DNA from: a candidate division CSSED10-310 bacterium
GTDB lineage: Bacteria > CSSED10-310 > JAFGDC01
Reading direction: 5' to 3'
DNA length: 6,927 bases
Assembly: GCA_016932295.1 (NCBI GenBank)
Contig: JAFGDC010000003.1
Location: 1 to 6,927 of the forward strand
Part shown: piece after piece, positions 1 through 6,572 of the stretch
How positions within the stretch are numbered: the stretch's first letter is position 1
How the letters are laid out: the number at the start of each line of letters is the position of its first letter
Made by a program: the position numbers and the translations under genes
The notes under the pieces: generated by a model
Seen by the model: only the letters and a program-made list of their open reading frames with translations
The model's database searches: none
What the model was told of the DNA's origin: nothing

Positions 1-14
1 GATTGGACGGTCAT
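1..14 (-). CDS. Start of a further gene, probably the second permease (truncated by window edge)
   Basis: An ATG at 14-12 overlaps the permease stop in the arrangement TGATG, and GGAG (23-26) lies 8 bases upstream, a typical translationally coupled start. Only M-T-V-Q and part of one codon are visible. The OppC/DppC-type partner permease is the expected product because Opp/Dpp operons normally encode it after OppB/DppB. This identity is inference from gene order; the sequence itself shows only the start. Confidence 0.45.
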
Positions 15-946
15 CAAGTATTCTCCGCCAGGGAGGCGACCGCTGGCGGCCGGCGGTCGAAGAGCCTCTGGATCAGCAACCCGAGCAGCCGGGCAATGGT
101 ATAGACCATCCCCATCAGTACCGTTACCGCCAGGGCCAGGTAAAAATCCCGGGCCGACGCTGCATCGAAGGCGCAGGAGCCGATACCGTACACATTGAAT
201 ATCCGTTCGATGATGATCGCACCACCCAGCAGTTCCAGGATGTGATTGGTAAGAATCGAGGTGAGTACAACAGCGCCGGAACGCATTACGCTTCGATGGG
301 GTGAAAGGCCGCGGGCGCGGAGAGCGGTCACGTGGGGCGCACGATACAGGCTTTCCAGTTCCGTCCGGAACTGCCGCAGTAAAAACGCCAGGCCGCCATT
401 GCCGATACCCAGCATCAGGCATGGAAGTATGAAAGCGGTGAGGTCGAATCCTTCAACGATGGGACAGTAAGGATGGATGCCGAGCGCCGAGCGCAGGTCC
501 AGGAGCCGCCGGCCGACGCCACTGAAATCCAGGTCCAGTCCGCCTGGTTCCGCGCCGCAGAGAAACAGGGCCAGCGTCCCGGTGATGAAGATGGGTACTA
601 CTGAAAAACAGTACGCAATACCCTGGATAATAACTTTGCGCAGCCTGCCTTCGCCGAGGACAAGGAGATACGCGGCGGGCATGACACAGAGCAGGGTGAC
701 GGCGCTTGCGCCCAGTGTCAGCAGAAGTGTCTTGGCGGTTTTCCGCAACATGACCGAAGGTTTCAAACGGCCGTTTTCCACCGGCGAATAGCCGAATTCC
801 ACCTGCCATGGCTTCCTTCCCACCGTCCTGGTGGGGGCTGCCACAAACAGGACGACCACCAGAACCGGCGGCAGGAGCATGGCGGCGGCGCAATGCTTCA
901 GTTCCACCGCCAATCCGGACCGCCGGCGCCGCAATGAAATTCCCAC
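14..946 (-). CDS. ABC transporter permease, OppB/DppB type
   Basis: This is an inner-membrane subunit of a peptide/nickel-type importer, about 310 residues from GTG 946. The hydrophobic profile suggests six membrane segments at about 20-37, 72-96, 105-130, 170-190, 228-247 and 268-295. The BPD_transp_1 core is clear: KTLLLTLGASAVTLL, then ILPCLMLGIGNGGLAFLLRQF, an EAA-type loop around 201-223 (ALRARGLSPHRSV) that would contact the ATPase, and the OppB/DppB signature GGAIIIERIFNVYGIG with SARDFYLAL downstream. The loop between segments 1 and 2 is only about 30 residues and lacks the usual PGDP stretch, although an FGYSP remnant of the G-x-x-G-Y/x-S motif remains. The start is uncertain. TTG at 967 would overlap the binding-protein gene by 19 bases; GTG 946 lies 2 bases after that gene's TAG; TTG at 934 is also possible. 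None has a strong Shine-Dalgarno sequence. No ATPase gene is within the window. Confidence 0.9.
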   Translation of the reverse strand: MGISLRRRRSGLAVELKHCAAAMLLPPVLVVVLFVAAPTRTVGRKPWQVEFGYSPVENGRLKPSVMLRKTAKTLLLTLGASAVTLLCVMPAAYLLVLGEGRLRKVIIQGIAYCFSVVPIFITGTLALFLCGAEPGGLDLDFSGVGRRLLDLRSALGIHPYCPIVEGFDLTAFILPCLMLGIGNGGLAFLLRQFRTELESLYRAPHVTALRARGLSPHRSVMRSGAVVLTSILTNHILELLGGAIIIERIFNVYGIGSCAFDAASARDFYLALAVTVLMGMVYTIARLLGLLIQRLFDRRPPAVASLAENT

Positions 947-948
947 AG

Positions 949-2628
949 CTATTGCGCCTGCACCCAACGCCAGGTTTCAATATTGCCGTACACGCTGCTG
1001 CCCCAGACATCTACATCCTTCAGCCTGGTCGCATTCCAGATCGCCGTGTTGTATTGCGACCACAGGAAAATGTAGGGGCAATCATCCGCCAACTTTTCAT
1101 GGATGGCGAAATAGACCGCCTTGGCCTGTTCGAGATCGACGGCGTTTCGATACTGCTCGAACAGGTCATCGATTTCCGGATTGATATAGGTGATGAAATT
1201 CATGTTTTCCGGCCGGCCGAGGTCCGTGGACGCGAATAACGGAGAGATGTCCGTATAATCCCCGAATCCCCAGCTTCCATACGCCATATCGAAATCCCTT
1301 CTCCTGAACACCCGGTCTTCGTAATCCGCATCGGCCGTGCTTTCCACCAAGGCGATATCCAAACCTATCTCACTGGCAACCGTGTGCCGGAAATCGTCAC
1401 AAATCATATTGGCGGCGAACTCGTTCTTCCGGTCGGGAACGACGAACTTCTGTTCGCTCACCTTCATCCCGCTGTAATACAGGCTTCTTTTTCCGTCTTG
1501 TTCCCTGATCTCATAGCCAAGATCGAGAAGTATGGCCCGGGCGGTTTCCGGATCGTACGGGAGGGGCTGTACCTTGGTGTTGTAGTACGGGTTGCTCGGA
1601 GAAAACGGGCCTGAGATGATCACGGCTGACGGATAAAAGTTGGCCACCCAGTATTCCCGGTTCGCAAGGTACGAAAGTGCTTTCCTGAATCCCGGGTGGC
1701 TGAAATGCTCCCTCCTGCAATTGAATGCGAAAAAAGTGAATTTAAGGGTATTGTAATTGGCTGTATTTAATATGATCGGCTCATCGGAAGCCATTTGCGA
1801 CCGGCGCGTGGAGTCCTTCAAGTGCCTCGCTTCGTTTTCTGATACCGCCTCCGGAATAAAATGGATTTTGTCCTGTAGCAACGCCTGATGCGCAGTGCTT
1901 CTCTCCGGCATGGTGTTGATGGACATTTCATCGAAAGCGCCGGAAGCCGGGTAGCAGGGATTACGTACGAGGTTGACCAGGTTTTCCGCCGGATTGCTTC
2001 CCGTCACACAAAACGGCCCGCATCCCACGGGCCGCTCAAAGAAGCGACTGCCGCAGGTCACGTATGGTTCGCTGAATCCGTCCCGGGGCAGAATGGGGAT
2101 GGACAGCAGGGTCCGGAAAAAGGGATCCGGAGAAACCAGGGTGATCGTCAGCTTGTTTTCACCGCTCGGCCTGACACTCTTTATCTTTTCCCGCAGGCGT
2201 TTCTGCAGAATCGGTGAACGTTCGTCCATGAGCGCCCGATAGGTGAAGACAACGTCATCAACCGTAATACACCGGCCGCTGCCCTGCCCATCCCGCGCCG
2301 GCCAATGAACATCCTTTTTGATCTCGATCACATATTCGAGCTGGGGCTCGTCGGAAATGGCCTCCGGGCGGGCGGCCAGGAACGGCACGAACGCCCCCTC
2401 CCGGTCAAACATGTACAATCCCCGCTCCACCAGATACGATAATCGCAATCCTGCAGAACTGTCGGTCAGTGCCGGATAGGGACAATGCGGCACTGTCAAC
2501 TCGTGCAGCACCGGTCCATCGGCCTCAGCGGGATCGATATCGGTGATGCCACCAATCGCCAGCCCTATCGCCAGCAACCATACAAGTTGGCCTCGTCTCA
2601 ATGTATTATCAATTGAACAGCATTGCAT
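949..2628 (-). CDS. ABC transporter family-5 (Opp/Dpp-type) periplasmic solute-binding protein
   Basis: This 559-residue protein, close to OppA/DppA length, should bind a ligand in the periplasm and deliver it to the permease encoded next. The SBP_bac_5 family is recognised from a series of motifs: ITVDDVVFTYRALMD (121-135), RPVGCGPFCVTG followed by LVRNPCYP (199-227), FRKALSYLANREYW (314-327), YDPETARAILLDLGY (358-372), FDMAYGSWGFGDYTD (446-460) and INPEIDDLFEQYRNA (482-496). The N-terminus has an RR pair, a hydrophobic segment (14-27) and likely cleavage after PAEA near residue 37. There is no lipobox, which suits a Gram-negative periplasmic protein. ATG 2628 is preferred for its AAGGAG; it overlaps the upstream gene by 20 bases. 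Oddities are nine cysteines in the mature part, two inside the normally cysteine-free GTGPY-like motif, and NR where DR is usual. The ligand cannot be assigned: peptides, nickel-chelates, sugars and other solutes occur in this family. Confidence 0.92.
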   Translation of the reverse strand: MQCCSIDNTLRRGQLVWLLAIGLAIGGITDIDPAEADGPVLHELTVPHCPYPALTDSSAGLRLSYLVERGLYMFDREGAFVPFLAARPEAISDEPQLEYVIEIKKDVHWPARDGQGSGRCITVDDVVFTYRALMDERSPILQKRLREKIKSVRPSGENKLTITLVSPDPFFRTLLSIPILPRDGFSEPYVTCGSRFFERPVGCGPFCVTGSNPAENLVNLVRNPCYPASGAFDEMSINTMPERSTAHQALLQDKIHFIPEAVSENEARHLKDSTRRSQMASDEPIILNTANYNTLKFTFFAFNCRREHFSHPGFRKALSYLANREYWVANFYPSAVIISGPFSPSNPYYNTKVQPLPYDPETARAILLDLGYEIREQDGKRSLYYSGMKVSEQKFVVPDRKNEFAANMICDDFRHTVASEIGLDIALVESTADADYEDRVFRRRDFDMAYGSWGFGDYTDISPLFASTDLGRPENMNFITYINPEIDDLFEQYRNAVDLEQAKAVYFAIHEKLADDCPYIFLWSQYNTAIWNATRLKDVDVWGSSVYGNIETWRWVQAQ

Positions 2629-3697
2629 CTGCCATGACTCCTTCCTCGATGGTTCGCCCACCCGCTGAATGCTTCACGAAACCGAACACTTCTGAAAGTC
2701 CGGGGTGTCCGGCAAGGTATCCGTTGTATTCTTCCAGTATCCTGTGCGCCTCATCCCATTCCTCCGCCGCCTCGGCGCGACGGATCAGGTCGGTGTAATA
2801 ATGATATGTCAACAGTTGCTGCCAGTTGGGAGAAAGCGCCATTCGATACTTCATAATCTGTTCCAATTGAAGCCAGTCCTCTTTGACGTCGTCATCCACC
2901 GCTTCCATCTGTCTCATGTACAAGGTCAGAACAATCAGTCCTTCGCGGTCTTCCCGGCCGGCCGGCGGCAAGGCGCGCATCATCTCAGCCAGATCTTCCC
3001 CGCTCATACCGGCGGCGCCAGCGTACCTGGCCAGCATGCGCATACGCTGCATACCCGCTGACGAATCAGTCGCCGTCTGTCCCCGCCAGTCGGACACGAA
3101 CTGCTGTGCCCGGTTCAGATCACCGGCCAGTTCGGCGCATCCCGCCTCGCGAAGGAGGTTCCTTCTGACGGGAACAGTAATGAAGGTGGTTGTATCCGGG
3201 GCAAGTTCGAACCATTGTCCGACGGGACATGTGTAGCCCAGGCTGTCCACCGGCAGGCACATGAGACAATGATAACCACAATCGATCGTGTCGATCTCCA
3301 GTGGTAAAAGCCCCTGATACCGCCCATCGATCCATACATCGACGGCCGGCATCATGGCAGCCATGGAATTCTGGGCGATGATGAGGCGCCCCTTCTTCCT
3401 GACCAGGAGAAACGACAATTCCTCCTCCACCGTCAGCTCCAGAGAGCAGTAACCCTGTTTGCATGCCAGGTATGCCGTGACTCCGTCTGCCTCCTCGATC
3501 ACCGATCGACCGTTCGAATCGGTAAGCGCCGGCGGCAGCAGGCTTCCGGACGGCAACTTCGGGTAGATCCGCGCACCCATTATCGGCAGTCCCGTAACGG
3601 CGTTGATGCATTCGATCAGCCTGGTCCGACCGCCCGCCGACATCACAGGTTGTCCCAGCAGCAGCATGCAGAGGGAAATCAGGCATTCAGCGCGCAT
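2609..3697 (-). CDS. Secreted protein with beta-sandwich, PEGA-like domain and helical TPR-like C-terminal half
   Basis: This is a 362-residue predicted exported protein that I cannot match to a named gene. The N-terminus is a Sec-type signal peptide (MRAE, hydrophobic residues 5-18) with likely cleavage after MSA at residue 21. There is no lipobox, so it should be soluble in the periplasm or released. Residues about 24-100 resemble the beta units of the upstream lipoprotein (VTGLPIMGARIYP, then LTDSNGRSVI). Residues about 103-178 fit a PEGA-like domain: VDVWIDGRYQGLLPLEI, then C-G-Y-H-C and further strands. From about 180 the protein is helical; 285-335 resembles a TPR pair ending in AEEWDEAHRILEEYNGYL. 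The mature part has eight cysteines, four packed in 140-157 (C140, C144, C147, C157), suggesting disulfides. It overlaps its upstream neighbour by 11 bases and the downstream gene by 20. A protein-protein or polymer-binding role is inferred. Confidence 0.8.
   Translation of the reverse strand: MRAECLISLCMLLLGQPVMSAGGRTRLIECINAVTGLPIMGARIYPKLPSGSLLPPALTDSNGRSVIEEADGVTAYLACKQGYCSLELTVEEELSFLLVRKKGRLIIAQNSMAAMMPAVDVWIDGRYQGLLPLEIDTIDCGYHCLMCLPVDSLGYTCPVGQWFELAPDTTTFITVPVRRNLLREAGCAELAGDLNRAQQFVSDWRGQTATDSSAGMQRMRMLARYAGAAGMSGEDLAEMMRALPPAGREDREGLIVLTLYMRQMEAVDDDVKEDWLQLEQIMKYRMALSPNWQQLLTYHYYTDLIRRAEAAEEWDEAHRILEEYNGYLAGHPGLSEVFGFVKHSAGGRTIEEGVMADAMLFN
2638..2643 (-). promoter_or_regulatory. Ribosome binding site deciding the solute-binding protein start
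   Basis: AAGGAG on the minus strand is 9 bases before ATG 2628-2626. The GTG at 2661 lies upstream of this motif and is therefore disfavoured as the start. The site lies within the 3' end of the PEGA-domain gene. Confidence 0.65.
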
Positions 3698-5888
3698 GTA
3701 TTTCTCCGATGATTCTGATTACTTCCTCATGGATCTGGCGCATGGCCGTCGTCACCGTCACGTTGTTTTTGGTTGTGCACTTAACATATGCATCGATATG
3801 ATCCTGCACGGAACTTACATCGATGGCGGCTGCGGTGCCGTCGCCCTGGTTTCCGATACCTCCATCCCCGGTTTTCTGGCTCTTGCATATATAAGCCAGG
3901 CACTTGGCGGCGCCCAGATGAGCCATGGCCATCACCTGGTCCCGTTCCGTCACGGAAAGATTGCCCTTCAGTGAAATTGTCCTCTCGAAGTAATCGACCG
4001 CCTCGAGCAGTCTCCCCTGCCCCAACAGCAGGTTGGCAAGTTTGAAATGGGCCGTCGGGCTGTCGACCCGTAACTGTATCATTGCACGGTAGGTTTCCTC
4101 GGCGGCCTCCCCCTTGTCCGTCGCCTTGTAACAATCCCCGATCTCGCCGAGCGCTTCGAGATAGTATAATTTATCCCGTTGATCAACCTGGCGCAGCAGC
4201 CTGATGGCATCATCGTAGCGCTTCTCCACCGCCAGCTTCCGTGCATGCGCGATCAGGTCAGGATACAGCTTCACCGTGATAGTCGTTTCTTTATCCGCCG
4301 ACAGTGTTATATGTTCGACGGCCGGCCGATATGCATCGCCGCACCGCAGATGAAGCAGATAGTGGCCCGTGGGAGCTTCGTATCTTTCAAGAGGCAGCGG
4401 TTTGTTCCTGAACTCGGTCAGTTCCTCCGACACCGCGGACACCAGATCGGCCGTCGCTCCCGGAAGCGGCCTGCCTTCCTGGTCCTGAACCGTGACACTC
4501 AGCGCTGACACGCTTCCGCCGAAGTTGAAGATGATTGGTTCGCGCATTTTTGCGGTCGCGATTTTCCGGATTTTCCGCTCTTTCGAAACGGGATCGTACA
4601 CCGTCACATCGTACACGCCATCCCGCGGCAGGAGCTTTTCCAGGTTGCCTTTTTTATTGGTTTGCAGTTGCACCAGGTAATCATTGGGTCCATTGACAGT
4701 CACCATGCAACCGGCGGCGGGGGCGCCGCCGGCGCGACGGGCGACCAACTGCAGCACCCGCTGGGGCACCATCACGGCCACCAGCTCGTACAATCCATCC
4801 GTATTCGGAATCAGGCGGGTGCCCGGCGCCTTCATCTCGTAGTGCTCTTTCTCAAGAACGACCACCGGTTGCTCTTCAGGCGCGAAATAGACGCAGGGAG
4901 TGCCGTGATATTCACCTTCCCTGGTCTGCCCGATCACCCGGTCATCAGCCTTGATCCTGACATCGGAGAGTGGTTTCCCATCAGTATCCACCACCCGCAG
5001 ATGGACTCTCGCGGGCCGTCCGACACTGAAATAGCACAGGTACTCGTCACGATCCTGCTGCATCTCGATTTCCCGATGGTACGACGTGAAACACAGCCCG
5101 CCGCCCAGCAGATCCACCGGGATTTTTTCACCGTCCGCCTCACGAAAACGAAACTCGACCGATCCGGGGATGGCGATTTCCTTTTTCTCGCCTCGCACCA
5201 CGACAGCCAGCGAAGCAGCCGTATTCAACCCACTCTTGTCGACCATGTTTACAACCAGCCGCCGCAACGGCGCCGGATCGCACTGGATCACCACCTCGTA
5301 ACGCCAGTACTTTTCATTGAAGGTGATCCGTTCCACGCACGGCTGTGGTGCCGGAGGCTGGGACTGCGCCGACACGACACACCCGCCCCTGGAGAGATCC
5401 CTGAAGAGAAACGGCGGGATCCGCCCTGCCGCATTGGTGGTTCCTTTCACCTGTCCATCGACTGAGATCACCATGTTTGCAAGGGGCTGAAGGGTGCCGG
5501 CAGCATCGTGCGTCATGGTCGTGACCTCGATGGAAAACGCGGCCCGTTCAAGTCTGATCGTCTGCATCGGCACCTTCTCCGGCAGTTGCATCGGAGCGCT
5601 CACCGCGAAACGTTCCTCCCTGAACTCGGGATGATGACAACTGAAATTTTTCCGCTCCCCCGGTTCAAAGAACGCCGCTATCGGAACTTGACCATGGGTA
5701 TCCGACGTCAGGGGGGAAATCTCCTCACCGAATACCCTGACTCCTGAAATCGGCTGGCCGTCCGGATCGAGAAATTGAAAAAGCGCCGTCACATTCGGCT
5801 CGTGAGAGTCAACACAGCCGGCCAATATGGATATTCCCAGCGCCAGGATCACACGTTTCCAATTACGTTTTTTCAGAAAAGCACCCAT
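3687..5888 (-). CDS. Large lipoprotein: six Ig-like/carboxypeptidase-regulatory-like units plus C-terminal TPRs
   Basis: This is a 733-residue predicted lipoprotein starting at ATG 5888. The signal peptide has basic residues (KKR, KR), a hydrophobic core and the lipobox ILAGC, giving lipidated Cys25 with Val at +2. By eye, the mature protein has six consecutive beta-sandwich units of about 80 residues: 33-115, 117-204, 209-290, 293-375, 377-458 and 461-541. Several open with 'strand, D-x-x-G-x-P-hydrophobic-x-G/D-hydrophobic' (FLDPDGQPISGV, VVDTDGKPLSDV, VQDQEGRPLPGA), the hallmark of carboxypeptidase-regulatory-like domains. The second also carries a PEGA-like VDGQVKGTT. Residues about 543-670 form TPR helices; the clearest is 612-642 (HFKLANLLLGQGRLLEAVDY), preceded by 573-607. 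A Gly-rich linker (672-686) leads to a final helix. No catalytic residues are evident. It is probably an envelope scaffold or binding protein with TPRs for partner contact. It overlaps the next gene by 11 bases, indicating translational coupling. Confidence 0.85.
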   Translation of the reverse strand: MGAFLKKRNWKRVILALGISILAGCVDSHEPNVTALFQFLDPDGQPISGVRVFGEEISPLTSDTHGQVPIAAFFEPGERKNFSCHHPEFREERFAVSAPMQLPEKVPMQTIRLERAAFSIEVTTMTHDAAGTLQPLANMVISVDGQVKGTTNAAGRIPPFLFRDLSRGGCVVSAQSQPPAPQPCVERITFNEKYWRYEVVIQCDPAPLRRLVVNMVDKSGLNTAASLAVVVRGEKKEIAIPGSVEFRFREADGEKIPVDLLGGGLCFTSYHREIEMQQDRDEYLCYFSVGRPARVHLRVVDTDGKPLSDVRIKADDRVIGQTREGEYHGTPCVYFAPEEQPVVVLEKEHYEMKAPGTRLIPNTDGLYELVAVMVPQRVLQLVARRAGGAPAAGCMVTVNGPNDYLVQLQTNKKGNLEKLLPRDGVYDVTVYDPVSKERKIRKIATAKMREPIIFNFGGSVSALSVTVQDQEGRPLPGATADLVSAVSEELTEFRNKPLPLERYEAPTGHYLLHLRCGDAYRPAVEHITLSADKETTITVKLYPDLIAHARKLAVEKRYDDAIRLLRQVDQRDKLYYLEALGEIGDCYKATDKGEAAEETYRAMIQLRVDSPTAHFKLANLLLGQGRLLEAVDYFERTISLKGNLSVTERDQVMAMAHLGAAKCLAYICKSQKTGDGGIGNQGDGTAAAIDVSSVQDHIDAYVKCTTKNNVTVTTAMRQIHEEVIRIIGEIHAR
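3704..3707 (-). promoter_or_regulatory. Ribosome binding site for the PEGA-domain secreted protein
   Basis: GGAG on the minus strand is 6 bases before ATG 3697-3695. It lies inside the last codons of the large lipoprotein gene, which stops 11 bases into the downstream gene. Confidence 0.65.
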
Positions 5889-5895
5889 ACATCCA

Positions 5896-5902
5896 CTCCT
5901 TT
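5896..5902 (-). promoter_or_regulatory. Ribosome binding site deciding the large lipoprotein start
   Basis: AAAGGAG on the minus strand is 7 bases before ATG 5888-5886. The in-frame ATG at 5906 lies upstream of this motif and has no comparable site, so the downstream ATG is preferred. Confidence 0.75.
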
Positions 5903-5947
5903 GCATCGCACTCGGTCACGGGCCGCTGAAACAGGCACGATGACGAA

Positions 5948-6544
5948 TCACCGCGATGGTGTCCGTTCTTCCTGTTTGGGCGGTATTTCAGGGGGGTCGT
6001 AGTCCTCGAAGTCCTGCGTTTTCGGCGGCATCAATTTGAATTTCAGGTATGCCGGCTGAAGCAGTGCGGCGCCCTGCTTCATGCCTTCCCGGTCATACAT
6101 CAACAATTCGAGGGCCTGACCTTCGACGATTTCAATTTCCACCTTTTTGGTCAAATAAAGGATAAACCGATCCAGATTAGTACGGCCCGGTTTAATCGAC
6201 GATGTCTGCCAGGTCAGTTCGGTTTCATCCTGGTCGGTGATGTACCGGACTTTCATGCCCGATCGGAGCGACCGGAACGCCATGTACTCGCCCGGAATGC
6301 GCGCCGTGGTCTGCAGGTGACGAATCGCCTTCTCTCCCGTGTTACGCAGTTCGACACCCAGGGTAACCTCGTCGCCGTTTCTGAGAATCAGTACCTCGTC
6401 CTTTGCCACGGATTGAGCCGTGCCGGTATCATCCAGACGCACCAGCTTCATATCGAGGGAGTTCCTGAGCGCGTCACGGTTCACCGCGCAACCGGCAAAG
6501 AGCAGCGCCACCAATCCGATACCAACCATCCGTACATGTGACAT
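5948..6544 (-). CDS. Small lipoprotein with DUF11-like beta domain and proline-rich acidic tail
   Basis: This is a 198-residue predicted lipoprotein starting at ATG 6544, chosen because GGGAGG lies 5 bases upstream. The signal peptide is short, with one arginine (R5), a hydrophobic core and the lipobox LFAGC, giving lipidated Cys19. Residue +2 is Ala, which under the Lol rule of gamma-proteobacteria favours outer-membrane sorting. Residues about 54-100 (LRNGDEVTLGVELRNTGEKA, then ARIPGEYMAF) match the DUF11/OmcB-like pattern 'G-D-x-V-x-hydrophobic-x-N-T-G ... hydrophobic-P', an Ig-like fold common in bacterial surface proteins. More beta-rich sequence runs to about residue 172. The tail (173-198) has seven prolines and seven acidic residues and is probably an extended linker. 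There is no catalytic motif. The gene sits 28 bases after the partial gene upstream and 59 bases before the large lipoprotein gene. Its specific function is unknown; a structural or docking role is inferred. Confidence 0.8.
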   Translation of the reverse strand: MSHVRMVGIGLVALLFAGCAVNRDALRNSLDMKLVRLDDTGTAQSVAKDEVLILRNGDEVTLGVELRNTGEKAIRHLQTTARIPGEYMAFRSLRSGMKVRYITDQDETELTWQTSSIKPGRTNLDRFILYLTKKVEIEIVEGQALELLMYDREGMKQGAALLQPAYLKFKLMPPKTQDFEDYDPPEIPPKQEERTPSR

Positions 6545-6549
6545 ATGCA

Positions 6550-6555
6550 CCTCCC
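6550..6555 (-). promoter_or_regulatory. Ribosome binding site deciding the DUF11-like lipoprotein start
   Basis: GGGAGG on the minus strand sits 5 bases before ATG 6544-6542. The GTG two codons upstream (6550-6548) overlaps this Shine-Dalgarno sequence, so it cannot be the start that it serves. Confidence 0.75.
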
Positions 6556-6572
6556 GTCATCAGGACCGGCGA

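Noticed and set aside
140..144. Possible repeats or recombination sites from frequent ggcc/ccgg runs (also seen elsewhere in the window)
   Set aside because: These are short GC-rich words expected in coding sequence of this composition; there is no regular spacing, long inverted repeat or target-site duplication.
453..1010. 185-codon minus-strand open frame overlapping the permease
   Set aside because: It is an alternative frame of the permease gene lacking membrane segments; the real frame carries the OppB/DppB signature and EAA-type loop.
808..1239. 143-codon plus-strand open frame across the binding-protein/permease junction
   Set aside because: It is antisense to two well-supported genes and shows no domain pattern.
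3120..3686. 188-codon minus-strand open frame overlapping the PEGA-domain gene
   Set aside because: It is a shifted frame of the 362-residue gene. Its translation is Arg/Gly-rich without signal peptide or domain pattern, whereas the chosen frame has a signal peptide and PEGA-like motif.
4662..5465. 267-codon open frame on the plus strand
   Set aside because: It lies wholly antisense to the large lipoprotein, whose frame has a lipobox and recognisable domains. Its translation is His/Arg/Pro-rich with no domain pattern, typical of the opposite strand of a GC-rich gene.
5889..5947. Possible promoter or terminator in the 59-base gap between the two lipoprotein genes
   Set aside because: I found no convincing -35/-10 pair and no GC hairpin followed by a T run. 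Only the ribosome binding site is supportable.
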